Origin: Drosophila miranda
Taxonomy: Eukaryota > Arthropoda > Insecta > Diptera > Drosophilidae
Assembly (NCBI RefSeq): GCF_003369915.1
Contig: NC_046674.1
Location: 26,911,657 to 26,975,656 of the forward strand
DNA length: 64,000 bases
Direction of reading: 5' to 3'
Made by a program: the position numbers and the translations under genes. Every line of letters begins with the position of its first letter. Position 1 is the stretch's first letter. This document shows positions 34,167 to 46,818 of the stretch, piece by piece. Below the pieces are notes generated by a model. That model saw only the letters and a program-made list of their open reading frames with translations. It searched no databases and had not been told where the DNA came from.

Positions 34167-37056
34167 CTAAACAAAATACATAGGGTTCGTCTTCATGAAC
34201 TCTGGCACTATCAAACGCTTTGCGTACTCCTCCTGGGGAGAACGAAACTTGGTGCAGCTGGAAGAAAAGCAGTCAAGATGACATTATCAGAACGAAAATA
34301 TGAAACAATAATAATAATAATATCGCACCCAGTAAGGTAGACACGTCCACGTGCCGCAGCCAAATGTGCCAAATATGCCGGAGCCGGATAAGACACTGCG
34401 CGGTTGCAACGAGGAAACATGTGACAAAGATTGTATGTCAATTTCTGCAGTACATCAATATCCAAGTTCCCCGTATTCTCGATTACGTTGTAACGCGTCG
34501 GCTTGGCCGTCCCCTGAATCGACTGATGGCTGACCATGAAGAACTGCATCTCATTGGGATGGACAATGGTGCGATCGACGACGGTTCCCGGAACAACGTT
34601 GTTGAACTTGTTGTATTGCGATGGAACTCCGTTCGGAAAGAAGCGCGTATGATGCCGCTTAACTACAATGACGCAGCAAATCTTGGGCTTAATGTGCAGC
34701 TGAAAGGAGGCGAAGGTCGATTAGTGATATACTATACTGCAGGCGGCAGAAATTCCCCTCAACTCTTTATTCTTGATGTTGGGAAACTGGCCATCGCTTA
34801 CGCCATCACGATAATAGATTATGTGCTCGGGGTAGGATTGTTGGAACTTATGATGGACACGCAAGTGCTATGTGCCATGTCCTCGATCTCCTCCAGGGCA
34901 GAGCGTTGCAAGCGATATTGCATGTTATATGAAGCCCCGAATGGATCGTGGGAGGCGGCAACACCCACCACACTGGGGATCTCTCGCTGATCGGGCGACG
35001 GATGAGTCACATCGGCACCCAAAAACATGGTGTTCTTTAGCAGACAGTGCAGGTCATCCCTTAGCTTGTGATTGGTGCCGTTAAGTTTGGAGTTGACCTT
35101 AAGTAGAATGCTACCAATAACCTGCGCGTTACATTTGCGCTCGACTGTGATCTGCTTGATGCATTGTGTAAGAATGCCGTGCTGCAGCTCAGCCTTTTGC
35201 TTCACGACATCATAAAGGTGCCCGAAATTTGGTATAATAACGAACACCACATCAAATTGATTCTTTTTGAAATAGCGGAAATGAGCATCTAGTTCACGTT
35301 CATCCTTGTAGTACAGTTTCTCGGCCTTGGCATCCAGGCACAGATTGACTTTGCGACTCTTCTGAAGAACCTGCCACGAAAATTAGGCAGGATCCTGCAA
35401 TGCAATGCAAAGAACTTACCATCTTCTGAAGCTCGTCCACATACAGGTAGTTAATCTTGCCGTAGAGTATGGCCCATTTATGTGACTTTGGCTTGGGTTC
35501 AAGGAATTGCATGCCATCCATGCGCCACGAACCGTTCCTCACCGAGGCCAAATTGTTTTTGTACTCAATCTGAGGCGCATTGAGCGTGCGTGTATTCACG
35601 ACGATGAAGTCACTGCCCAGACGTATGCCAAAGTGGCTGATGGTCGGGTCTAAATTGTGCCTGAAATATTCCATCAAGCGGATGATCTTGGCCTTCCTCT
35701 CGTTGGTGGAAGTGGCAGCATACTTAATCATGGCCTGATTAGCTCCATCCTTGCGCTGCGATACGATGAAAAGAAATCAAATCAGGAAATGATTTGCAGT
35801 GAAAGAAACTAGTTGAACTCACATTCAGTGTCTGCCCATCCTCAATGCGACATAATTCGATAGGCAAGTAAATGTGCTTCAACATGCAAGCAGAGAAGGT
35901 TCGGTAACTTTAAATTATACTGCCGAGACTTGTAGTACTCTGCAACGGTCATTTCTTTTCCATCCAGCTCAAATGTCTGAGTGCTAGCCGGAACCTTACA
36001 AAGCCCGTTGACTCTGAAGACGCGCGGGGCGCTGCTAAGACAGGCAGGCGGCTCGTAAATTATATTTATGCCCGTTAGGAATGATTCAATATCAGAACGC
36101 TTATAGTCAAGATTTGTGCTTTTGTCAATTTTCTGTTGCTGATACTGCTCTAAATAGTCAATGATCGTCATGGCCTTCGGAAAGGACTTGTGCGATATGT
36201 CCACATTGACAAACGGGCGATCGCCAAGCACGAATGTTTGATAGAGCCCAACCAGAGCTTCGTAGCCGTCGTTAAGATCAAAGGCACTTCTGGGCTCAGA
36301 CCTTTTGAAGAAGGAGCGACCGGCGCGTATGGCGGTGTTATGACAGGGTGCTGCCAACACAACCTCCAGACACTGCAAGGCTCGCATGGGCTTGTCATAT
36401 ATCTTATCCTTCATATAGCTGTAAAAATGGAAAATTGCATTATGCCGATTCTCTGCCGACACATTTCGTTCAGTATAACGGTCCACTCACCTTCTCAGCG
36501 AGTTCAGATCGACCTCCAAGTCCTCCGTCTCCTTGAGTTCCAGAGTGTAATTCAGGATACGGCCATGGCGATCTGTTACCTGGACGGCAGGAAAGCAAGT
36601 TTCACTTCAAAGGTGCATCAAGCTCGGCGACAACACAACACTTACTTTTACTTCTTGGCTCTGGGAGCTGCATTTTAGCTTCACAACTGAGTAGCACGAT
36701 GCACGTCCATCAAATGCGGCAATCGCACCGCCCAAGTGTTCAACTCTGTACTGCTCAAAAGCCTGACGATAGAACTTCTTAGGACGCTCTGGCGTGATCT
36801 TCACATCGTAGTGATAGGCCACCGCAGGCATTTTGTCCAAGTTAACGTCGAGATAATTGACAGATACTTGACCAGGTTTTCCCAAAGTTCCACGCGGCTG
36901 AGGCAGACCTCGTCCCTGGGCTCCTGGCCATTGGGGGAGTTCGCCTTGCGGCTGGCGAGAACTATAGAGCTGAGAGCCTCCTTGGCGTTGTTGATTACCG
37001 CCCTGTCCTCGCTGTTGTCCTGCGTGCTGTTGTCGGTTCTGTTTTTCCATAGCATT
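34167..37056 (-). pseudogene. AGO2: Ago2 copy U4, multiple deletions
   Basis: Exons: G 34167-34257, F 34329-34699, E about 34737-35370, D 35420-35755, C 35823-36418, B 36491-36579, A 36646 to about 37056. The donor of exon E and about half of the E/F intron are deleted (near 34735). Exon E is further altered near 34868, where about 14 bases are lost. Exon D lacks six bases (two codons of QVAAM). Exon C has the 11-bp deletion. Exon A is 5' truncated exactly as in U3, but retains the 48 bp lost there, so U3 and U4 share the truncation and then diverged. Confidence 0.87.
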
Positions 37057-38640
37057 CTCACTGTTGCTTTTAATTTTGTATTTCACTTACTATTTTCTTT
37101 TACCATTTTTCTTTTTCTTTTCGATTTTATATCCTTTCCCGACGACTGAACTGTTTCGAATGACTGAAATATTTATTTCCTGTTGGCTAAACTTTTTGCT
37201 CTAAATTTGTTTGACGTATAATACTGTGCTGTGTGATCGATTCCAATAATCTTGTAGTCGAGTCTGTTTGTTTATGATTCAGTTTTATCAGGTGTGCAGT
37301 TAGTTATCGCTCAATTAAAAACTTCGACTTTCATTTCCTAGTAACGCTCTCAGAAAAACCAGAAAATTAGTTAGCGCTAATGCACATATGTATGTACCTC
37401 CAGCATTTAAACCAAATGGGCAGTGTAGTATGGTGTCGGAAGACAGAGCTGGACGTTCACAGCCTAAAGTCGTCGCTCTTCTCCTTGCACCGATCCGCTA
37501 AAATGAACGCTAAAATAAAACGTTTTAGACATGCTATGGAGTCGCTCCATGCAGCCCTGATCATTGATCCACGATCACCGATCCCAATCGCCAGAGCCAA
37601 ATCCGGCTGCATATTGCGTTGAACGCGTGGGAGTCTCAGTTCAGATTGGTTTCGATTCGCCAGCCAGTTCCTATCTATATGAATTTTTTTTGGGTCAGCT
37701 TATCTGTGAATATAGCCTGGGGGCTCTCATCTTCTATCTGAGCTGTACCACCTCGCACCACGCTCCTTTATCCCTCGCATTTAAGTACTTTAAGTCCTTG
37801 GATATGTACACCGCCGCGGATACGTTATATTTGTAAAATGTAATTCCTCCCAACTGCATCCTCGCAGTCTCCCCAGTTAATCAGCGAAACAGCTCCTGCT
37901 CTTATCCTGCGCCTATGCACTGCCCTACCCTACCCTACCATCATTGTAGAAACCCCCACTAGTCGTAGTTTACGGTTTAAGCGAATTTTTTTATAGTTTC
38001 TAAGTGGAAAATAAAATACAAAATCCACAACAGATTATATCATTCTTTCCTTATTCCGTCACTGCGCGAGGGCCCGCTTAGAGTCCGTGAAGAAGAGATA
38101 TCAATTGGATTGGATAATATACTAAGTATATCACTGAGGAATTTTTTTGCATTTAACAAAACGAAATGAAAGAATTGTTTATATCGGACTATCGGTCTAT
38201 CTATTATAAATAATATCTACTCGTACTCGTATTCAAAGTCAAAATTCTCGTACCATCTGCAGGGGTATAACAAGACAAGAATTCTTTAACTACGAATATG
38301 TTCAATTCTCCAGAATTTGCGCGAGTATATGAGTATACCTTTATTTATACAGGTTTAGATATTATTGGAGGGATGGATGGGCGCGATTATTATTTTTCGT
38401 ACATCCAATACCAGTGACCTGGGACTTCCTTTCTGATGACCTGTGGGGAAATCTCCTGCGCCTGTGCCTGTGACTAGTCCAGGGGATCTCCGAAACCCCT
38501 TACAGAAGAGGCTAAAGGAGGAGGGAGAGGCCACACGCACACAAATGTTAGTCAGCCAAATCGAATCGAATCGGATCGTGGACAGCTTATAGTTACCTAT
38601 TTCTTCGGTGGATTGCAGCTCCAGGCCAAGCAATACAACC
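37057..38640. other. Spacer upstream of Ago2, U4 (shortened)
   Basis: As U3: starts inside the pyrimidine-rich spacer. TPR-like frame at 37380-37836. No other gene seen. Confidence 0.6.
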
Positions 38641-39238
38641 TCATTGGTCTCTGTACAAATTGCGACTTGTGGTATTGTATTGCTGGTTCCATTTTTCCTC
38701 CCAGCTAAGAAGATTCCCGACAGCGATAGCAGGCTCTTTTGGATTGTCCATGGGATGCTTGCGCTTGCGTCCGTTGGGTTGCCCAATGGGTGGCCATGGC
38801 TCTGGCAATATCGACCTGCTGAGCTCCTCGTCGATTTTTTCCTTACGCTCCATCACTTGTTTTTTCCATGCTTCCTCCCACACAAGAAGATCGTGGACAG
38901 CCTTTTCGTCAACCGGATTGCACCCTGGTCTGGGCTGCCAAGCGCTGGGGGTTAGGCAAGGTGGGGAACTATAGACTTATAACTCTGTGAATGAAACCCG
39001 AGTCTGCTTTAAGTTTTTCGCTGCAGTGGATAGGATATATACATCATGTGCAGCTTATGCGATAGCCTACCGAGTATTTCTGCAGAAGATGCATCTTCTT
39101 ACCTTGAAATTTCATCGTTGACGTCATTCTGCGTTTCATTCTCGAATAATGCACTGAAATATAGAATTTTTGCATAGTGTTTTGCATGAAAATGAAATGA
39201 AAATGTTCTTTTAAATACCTCATAATTTCTTGCTCCAT
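38641..39238 (-). CDS. Gene X copy U4, 124 aa, intact
   Basis: Intact three-exon copy, closest to U1. One visible change is Asn for Asp in SWEEKWNQQYN. Confidence 0.58.
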
Positions 39239-39964
39239 GATCTTCCTTTTTTGTTGTATACTCGCTCTGTCCTAATTCCCTGGTGTTTGTATTGTTCAGA
39301 TGGCTCCTTTTAATTGAATCCTTTTTTTACCAATGAAGTGGAGTGGAAATATTGGTTTTTTACTTGTCACAAAAAATGCAACTCTGGCTTGGACTGAGCA
39401 CTGGCCCAACACTGCTCAGCGTTAAGCCCAATCAAGTCACGAAACGTCTTTTAACACATATGTATATGTTCCGTGCACCGATGAACTTTTCCTGTACTGT
39501 ACTGTTTTCTCCACTTTTTTGTTTGTTGCTGTTTGTTGATTAATTAATAATACAAAGGGGTTGCGTTATGGTTTGATCCATTCTCTATATTTTCCTAATT
39601 TTCTCACGCGGACCGCACTGAACCTATTTTATGCACTTTTATGCACTGGATCTGGCTTCGGGACCGTCTCAATTGCAGCAATATATTGCTACTTCACTTC
39701 ACAGAAGGTCCAAAGGTCCTAGCCTAACGGGAATGAGTTAAAAGTATTATGGCTCTTAACGAATAGCGTGGCATATAAGACGCATTAAATTTAACAGCTA
39801 ACAGCTAAGGACATCATTTCATGTCGCTTCTTGGTTCATATCCTGTGTGAACAAAATTTTCATAAAATCATAAAAGCTCCGCTTAGAGTACGACGCTACA
39901 ACCGACCAACTCAATAAGGAGTTACCATCATAACCGATCATAGACATAATTTAATGCAGATAAC
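39239..39964. other. Divergent gene X / gene S upstream region, U4
   Basis: Nearly identical to 15591-16317. No gene seen. Confidence 0.5.
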
Positions 39965-40236
39965 ATGGAGGAAATGAAAGAGGTAAGAGAGATGATATTT
40001 ATCAACAAAAAGAACATTTTAATTTGGTAAAAAAAATATTTATATTTACATTTTAGGTTCTTGAAACGCTGAACTCAGAAGATTCTGAATCTATTGAGGT
40101 GGTAAAAGAGCTGGTAGACGCGAAGGTGCTAACATTAGCAAAGTCAATGGATTCATTTAAGGAAGCTGAAAATATTGTTCATAACATAACTGGTGGTTTT
40201 GGAATAGATTTCAAAACGTCAGAGCCTCTTAAATAA
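39965..40236 (+). CDS. Gene S copy U4, two exons, 65 aa
   Basis: Exon 1 39965-39982, exon 2 40057-40236. Protein identical to the U1 copy. Confidence 0.55.
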
Positions 40237-40755
40237 TAATTTAGAGAAAATGTTGTATATTTCCCCTAGTTTACTAGTTGACAATTGTTAATCAAATTTC
40301 AATATATATATCACCTTTAAATCGTTTTTATATTATTGTGATTTGATTAACATATTATATTTGTGCATATTCTTTGCAGAATATGCATATGTTATTATTA
40401 TTATGCATACTTTGGCATATATTATGCATATGCATATACAAATATGTAAGAAAGCCAAGCCTCGAAAACCATCGATTACGATTCGCTTTTGACGCATACA
40501 TTGTACAATGTGCAGTATTAAATAAATAGTTTAAAATGGAAAAAATAATCTCAAATATATTTTATTTTATTGAGATGTAATTGGGATGTAGATAACAGTG
40601 GCGCCATTCGGTTTTATTCATTTTCTGACAGTCTGGCAGCGCCTATTACAGCTGCTGAAGCGAACGCACCGTTATACTGTACAATGTAGGCAATGTGAAA
40701 ATAATTAAATAAATCGAAAATCTCTCATTATGAGTCAAATGCTGTTAATTTTCAG
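40237..40755. other. Gene S 3' flank, TGCATA cluster, mos 5' flank, U4/U5 border
   Basis: AT-rich, with the 9-bp hairpin at about 40374-40395. No gene seen. Confidence 0.5.
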
Positions 40756-41500
40756 TAGCTAATCGACAAATTGAGCTTGTACTTACCACGCCGAAGCGCA
40801 ATCACTTGCTTAAGGATGTTCCCCCATCCGCACCAGGTGTCAGATTCTCGGCCGCAGTGCATAGGGTACAGTTTTTAAGTCAATTTATCGCGGTATTTTT
40901 GACCCTATAAAATGGATATATCTTATTGATCGCTTCTGAACTATGAACAGATTACTCCGCTCGAAGATTATCAAGGGACAGGCTGTCTGTACGCTGCACA
41001 ATAAGTCGCATTTGCTGAATTTGGATCACACAAACATTGTGCGTCTCATAATAACAGAGTCCGCTGTTGCCTTTAGTATTATCGTTATGGAGTGTCCGTA
41101 GGATACTGGACACGCTAGCGTTGGCGTTCATCCACAGAGTGCTGTATGTGATTCGGTTGGACATTGTGGCTGCTCTGCGCTACTGTGTGCTCAACGTGCT
41201 CCGCGTGGACTTCAAGCCTGCCAAAATTTTGGTAACTGCCAGCGCAACTACATTTCCAAGCTGTGCTACATAGGGTCATACATTAAAATTGGCGAGTTTT
41301 GAGCCCGCCAGAGCCAGAGCAATGCCAGGGGCACCCTGTCTCTGCAAGCCCTGCGCTCGGATCCACTTTCAGGCGCCTCGGCCACTCCCTGGTTTGGCAT
41401 GTGTCAAATGCAGTGCAGTCGCTGCAACGACTCCATCACTTACCAAGTGGTCAAGCCCTCTCCGGCGACTACCCCAAGAGAGCACCCCTCGTCGGCTGTA
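40756..41500 (+). pseudogene. mos: mos-like kinase pseudogene, U5
   Basis: As in U1. Downstream, the sequence ATATTAGCG is changed to ATGATCGCG (near 41541) and the Glu codon in SSRELKRK is a stop. Confidence 0.7.
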
Positions 41501-41975
41501 ACGTGAATTTGTACGTGAGTGAAAGCAGTTCTCGGGCGGATATGATCGCGTGCCGCAATCTAAATTTTAAAACATCGTGCAGCAGTAGCCGTTAGCTAAA
41601 GAGGAAGCACACGCAGAACAGATAAACGCTTTATTTTGATAGTCCGGCGCTATCGGATCTGAACCTAAGCTGCTGGGGGATCGAGCCTAATTTCCACACG
41701 AGCCCTATTCTTCTGAGGAATAACCTGGAGCTCATCTTATGCAGAAGCTCTCCCGCCGGCTTGCTTTTCGGCTTATGTCGTGATTAGGTCGGGTTCGTTT
41801 GTAATTTGTTTGTATTATTTGCACTGTTTTATAAGCTTTTACCATAGCAATCTTTCGATTGATTGATCTTTGATTGAATTTTACATTAGGGGCAAGACAG
41901 GTGTGGGTCAATAATTTATATTTTGTAACTTCTTTTTCGTTTAGAAGAAGTGAAGATATTTTGTTAGTTTTCTGC

Positions 41976-44012
41976 CTAAACAAAATACATAGGGCTCGTC
42001 TTCATGAACTCTGGCACTATCAAACGCTTTGCGTACTCCTCCTGGGGAGAACGAAACTTGGTGCAGCTGGAAGAAATGCAGTCAAGATAACATTATCAGA
42101 ACGAAAATATGAAACAATAATAATAATAATAATATCGCACCCAGTAAGGTAGACACGTCCACGTGCCGCAGCCAAATGTGCCAAATATGCCGGAGCCGGA
42201 TAAGACACTGCGCGGTTGCAACGAGGAAACATGTGACAAAGATTGTATGTCAATTTCTGCAGTACATCAATATCCAAGTTGCCCGTATTCTCGATTACGG
42301 TGTAACGCGTCAGCTTGGCCGTCCCCTGAATCGACTGATGGCTGACCATGAAGAACTGCATCTCATTGGGATGGACAATGGTGCGATCGACGACGGTTCC
42401 CGGAACAACGTTGTTGAACTTGTTGTATTGCGATGGAACTCCGTTCGGAAAGAAGCGCGTATGATGCCGCTTAACTACAATGACGCAGCAAATCTTGGGC
42501 TTAGTGTGCAGCTGAAAGGAGGCGAAGGTCGATTAGTGATATACAATTACAAGGTTTCTGGATGCAAGAGTTCAACTTACCTTGCTGCAGGCGGCAGAAA
42601 TTCCCCTCAACTCTTTATTCTTGATGTTGGGAAACTGGCCATCGCTTACGCCATCACGATAATAGATAATGTGCTCGGGGTAGGATTGTTGGAACTTATG
42701 AGAGACACGCAAGTGCTCAAGGGTTATCGACTCCATGTCCTCGATCTCCTCCAGGGCAGAGCGTTGCAAGCGATATTGCATGTTATATGAAGCCCCGAAT
42801 GGATCGTGGGAGGCGGCCACACCCACCACACTGGGGATCTCTCGCTGATCGGGCGACGGATGAGTCACATCGGCACCCAAAAACATGGTGTTCTTTAGCA
42901 GACAGTGCAGGTCATCCCTTAGCTTGTGATTGGTGCCGTTAAGTTTGGAATTGACCTTAAGTAGAATGCTACCAATAACCTGCGCGTTACATTTGCGCTC
43001 GACTGTGATCTGCTTGATGCATTGTGTAAGAATGCCGTGCTGCAGCTCAGCCTTTTGCTTCACGACATCATAAAGGTGCCCGAAATTTGGTATAATAACG
43101 AACACCACATCAAATTGATTCTTTTTGAAATAGCGGAAATGAGCATCTAGTTCACGTTCATCCTTGTAGTACAGTTTCTCGGCCTTGGCATCTAGGCACA
43201 GATTGACTTTGCGACTCTTCTGAAGAACCTGCCACGAAAATTAGGCAGGATCCTGCAATGCAATGCAAAGAACTTACCATCTTCTGAAGCTCGTCCACAT
43301 ACAGGTAGTTAATCTTGCCGTAGAGTATGGCCCATTTATGTGACTTTGGCTTGGGTTCAAGGAATTGCATGCCATCCATGCGCCACGAACCGTTCCTCAC
43401 CGAGGCCAAATTGTTTTTGTACTCAATCTGAGGCGCATTGAGCGTGCGTGTATTCACGACGATGAAGTCACTGCCCAGACGTATGCCAAAGTGGCTGATG
43501 GTCGGGTCTAAATTGTGCCTGAAATATTCCATCAAGCGGATGATCTTGGCCTTCCTCTCGTTGGTGGAAGTGGCAGCATACTTAATCATGGCCGCCACCT
43601 GATTAGCTCCATCCTTGCGCTGCGATACGATGAAAAGAAATCAAATCAGGAAATGATTTGCAGTGAAAGAAACTAGTTGAACTCACATTCAGTGTCTGCC
43701 CATCCTCAATGCGACATAATTCGATAGGCAAGTAAATGTGCTTCAACGGCGGCCCAACATGCAAGCAGAGAAGGTTCGGAAACTTTAAATTATACTGCCG
43801 AGACTTGTAGTACTCTGCAACGGTCATTTCTTTTCCATCCAGCTCAAATGTCTGAGTGCTAGCCGGAACCTTACAAAGCCCGTTGACTCTGAAGACGCGC
43901 GGGGCGCTGCCAAGACAGGCAGGCGGCTCGTAAATTATATTTATGCCCGTTAGGAATGATTCAATATCAGAACGCTTCTAGTCAAGATTTGTGCTTTTGT
44001 CAATTTTCTGTT
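41976..44012 (-). pseudogene. AGO2: Ago2 copy U5, 3' half (exons C-3', D, E, F, G)
   Basis: Exons: G 41976-42066, F 42141-42511, E 42581-43228, D 43278-43619, C 3' part 43687-44012. Exons D-G are open and keep the catalytic motifs, and exon C here lacks the 11-bp deletion. It is severed from the 5' half by the tws insertion, and a TAG (Tyr codon of LDYKRS, near 43980) follows the insertion. U1a has the same TAG, so it arose before or with the duplication of the tws-bearing unit. These exons are downstream of the Tws stop and would be 3' UTR in a read-through transcript. Confidence 0.88.
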
Positions 44013-45635
44013 ATTTTTTGTAAGATTTTGGATGGATGGCGGCCGGGCCTGAAAGAGGTGTAATTTAACAAACAACAAACGATTTGAATTTAAAGAGAAC
44101 AAAAGAATCGAATTAACATTAAAATTAAAATGAGGCGACCTCTGCCAAGGCAGTGGCTCCAGTGGCTCCAGTGACTGCTTTGGCTGAGGCTCAGGCGTGT
44201 TTTTGTTGGCGGTTCTGGCTGCTGTTGTTGTGGTTGTGGGCGTGTGATTCCGGTGTGAGGTTTATAGAGTGTTGGCTAAAATTTATCCTGAAATATGAAC
44301 AGATTGTTGGTCGCGGCCACTGCGATGATATTCTCTTCGGGATGCCAGGCGGTGTGCAGAATTTTCTTGTTAAAGTCGAGACAGTCCACGCTGATCTCGT
44401 CTTTCTTCCGTTTGCCACCAGTGCAAACTTTTCGCGGCTTGAGCACCGTCTTCGGCTTGATGATGTCCCTGGAGGCCTCCAGCGTGACATCCTTTTTCGA
44501 GTTGCGATCAAAGACACGGAAAAAGTTATTATAGCTGCCAGTCATGATCGAGCTATCCTTGCCGTTCCAACAGCACTCGAATTTGTCGAAAATGCAATCG
44601 TTCTCATACAGCGAGCACAGTTTAGCGCGCAGGTATTCGTGGACCGGATAGGTCTCAATGGGCTTGGTTTCCATATGCAAGTCCCACACCTTGATGCTCA
44701 GATAGTCCCGGGAGATCATATAGCGACCAGAATTGCTCAGCTTCACATCACTGATGGAGCTGATTATCTCGCTGAAGAAGCTGCGATTCGTTGGATTCTC
44801 GGGCTCCTCGAACTGTTTGCTGTGCCGGTCGCATAACGCCGCCGAACGCATATCACATAAACGTATTTTGCCCTTGGAGCTCGAATAGACGAACACATTG
44901 CACTCGGTCGGATGGAATTCGGCTGCCGTGATCACCTCGGTGAGCTCCTCCATGTTGGTTGGCTTGATGTCGACAATGTTGTAGCTCTGATTGACCACCT
45001 CCAGGTTCCAGAGATTGATTCGCAAATCGTCGGCGTACAGGAAAGTCTCTTGATCGGAATTAACGCTAATTGAATTTATGTGATAGGTATGTGCATTGGC
45101 GAAGGTGCGACGCGGCGAGGCCTCCACCATCAGCGGTATCTGCTTCACAGAAGGAACTCGTAAGGCGGTTACATTTTGGGGATCCCTGATCAGACCGTTC
45201 TCCTCTTTCGTGTTGTAGCCCTCAAAGGACTTGTCGCGCTCGCTGACCTTCCACAACTTTACCGTCTTGTCGTTGGTGGAGAGCAGAAAGTGCACTGGGT
45301 TCTTCTGTTGCAGCCATCGGATTTTGTTGATCTTCTCCTCGATCTCCAGCGACTTGAGGTAATCGAATTCGGGCTCGTGCGATTGGAATGTCGAATAGAC
45401 ATTGTATTCGCCGCGTCGCGGATTGGCGGCTTTCGAGGCAGGATCACGCTGAAAGATGACGACGCGACCGCCCTTGTCGCCGGTGGCCAGCAGCTCGCCA
45501 TCGTGATTGAATTCCACGCAGGATATGATATCCGCATCTGTGACATCATCGTCCAAGGCGCCCTTAATCTGTGAGAAGCACCAGGACGCCTCTCCATTAC
45601 CGGCCATGACAGTTGAACATTTTGAACAGGAACAG
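44013..45635 (-). other. tws: Processed retrocopy of twins inside Ago2 exon C, U5
   Basis: Same insertion point and structure as the U1 copy, with two fewer 9-bp repeats in the 3' UTR. TGTT flanks are at 44009-44012 and 45636-45639. Confidence 0.88.
44276..45607 (-). CDS. tws: Tws / PP2A B55 ORF (retrocopy), U5
   Basis: Complete 443-codon B55 frame. It keeps Asp24 and Lys45, the family residues, and shares Tyr191, Asn201 and Lys247 with the U1 copy. Differences between the two copies are few, with roughly five silent and two replacement changes counted by eye. Whether translation would begin at this ATG or as part of the Ago2 fusion is open; the ATG context is GTCATGG. Confidence 0.9.
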   Translation of the reverse strand: MAGNGEASWCFSQIKGALDDDVTDADIISCVEFNHDGELLATGDKGGRVVIFQRDPASKAANPRRGEYNVYSTFQSHEPEFDYLKSLEIEEKINKIRWLQQKNPVHFLLSTNDKTVKLWKVSERDKSFEGYNTKEENGLIRDPQNVTALRVPSVKQIPLMVEASPRRTFANAHTYHINSISVNSDQETFLYADDLRINLWNLEVVNQSYNIVDIKPTNMEELTEVITAAEFHPTECNVFVYSSSKGKIRLCDMRSAALCDRHSKQFEEPENPTNRSFFSEIISSISDVKLSNSGRYMISRDYLSIKVWDLHMETKPIETYPVHEYLRAKLCSLYENDCIFDKFECCWNGKDSSIMTGSYNNFFRVFDRNSKKDVTLEASRDIIKPKTVLKPRKVCTGGKRKKDEISVDCLDFNKKILHTAWHPEENIIAVAATNNLFIFQDKF

Positions 45636-46818
45636 TGTTGCTGATTCTGCTCTAAATAGTCAATGATCGTCATGGCCTTCGGAAAGGACTTGTGCGATAT
45701 GTCCACATTGACAAACGGGCGATCGCCAAGCACGAATGTTTGATAGAGCCCAACCAGAGCTTCGTAGCCGTCGTTAAGATCAAAGGCACTTCCGGGCTCA
45801 GACCCTTTGAAGAAGGAGCGACCGGCGCGTATGGCGGTGTTATGACAGGGTGCTGCCAACACAACCTCCAGACACTGCAAGGCTCGCATGGGCTTGTCAT
45901 ATATCTTATCCTTCATATAGCTGTAAAAATGGAAAATTGCATTATGCCGATTCTCTGCCGACACATTTCGTTCAGTATAACGGTCCACTCACCTTCTCAG
46001 CGAGCTCAGATCGACCTCCAAGTCCTCCGTCTCCTTGAGTTCCAGAGTGTAATTCAAGATACGGCCATGGCGATCTTTTACCTGGACGGCAGGAAAGCAA
46101 GTTTCACTTCAAAGGTGCATCAAGCTCGGCGACAACACAACAACACTTACTTTCACTTCTTGGCCCTGGGAGCTGCATTTTAGCTTCACAACTGAGTAGC
46201 ACGATGCACGTCCATCAAATGCGGCAATCGCACCGCCCAAGTGTTCAACTCTGTACTGCTCAAAAGCCTGACGATAGAACTTCTCAGGACGCTCTGGCGT
46301 GATCTTCACATCGTAGTGATAGGCCACCGCAGACATTTTGTCCAAGTTAACGTCGAGATAATTGACAGATACTTGACCAAGTTTTCCCAAAGTTCCACGC
46401 GGCTGAGGCAGACCTCTGCCCTGGGCTCCTGGCCATTGGGGGAGTTCGCCTTGCGGCTGGCGAGAACTATAGAGCTGGGAGCCTCCTTGGCGTTGTTGAT
46501 TGCCGCCCTGTCCTCGCTGTTGTCCTGCGTGCTGTTGTCGGTTCTGTTTTTCCATTGCATCGCTGGGTGGCTGCTGCTGCTTCTCTTCCTCCTTCTGCAA
46601 GCCAGAGGCGGCAGGACCTCCATTTGGGGGGTTATTAGCCTGTTCTCCATCCGCAACAGCAGCTAAAGATTCGTGAAGAGAGGAAGAATTGATGGTAAAC
46701 AATCGATACACGGACCTGCGCTAAAAAGATCTAAAACAAAACAAAATATCCTCCAATATCCAAAATTGACGTGTAGAATTATTTTGTAACTAAATGTCAA
46801 ACCTTCATTCTTACCCAT
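44276..46818 (-). CDS. Predicted Ago2 N-domain / Twins (PP2A B55) chimeric gene, 749 aa
   Basis: Four exons: 46815-46818 (ATGG, donor GTAAGA), 46151-46662 (Ago2 exon A, acceptor ATCTTTAG, donor GTAAGT), 45993-46081 (exon B, donor GTGAGT) and 44276-45920 (exon C 5' part plus tws, acceptor TTTTTACAG). Lengths 4, 512, 89 and 1645 sum to 2250, exactly 750 codons with the stop. Residues 1-172 are the Gln/Gly-rich tail and start of the Ago N domain, about 173-292 the rest of N and L1 ([15 protein letters not shown], then [11 protein letters not shown] and [11 protein letters not shown]), a junction of about a dozen residues read from the retrocopy 5' leader (QHCSCSKCS), then all of Tws from Met307. 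PAZ, MID and PIWI are excluded. I infer the model from splice sites and frame; expression is unproven, and it may be a chance fusion. Confidence 0.65.

Larger units (their letters stand above)
32740..40544. repeat. Amplicon unit U4 (7.8 kb)
   Basis: mos pseudogene, damaged Ago2, spacer, gene X and gene S. The segment from gene X through gene S (38.9-40.5 kb) is nearly identical to that of U1 (15.3-16.9 kb), including the shared loss of CTTTCTACGAGG upstream of gene S. Confidence 0.9.

Noticed and set aside
45921-45988. Upstream extension of the Ago2 exon C frame ([15 protein letters not shown]...)
   Set aside because: This is the 73-bp B/C intron read through; a good donor and acceptor bound it and family alignment starts at SYMKDKI.
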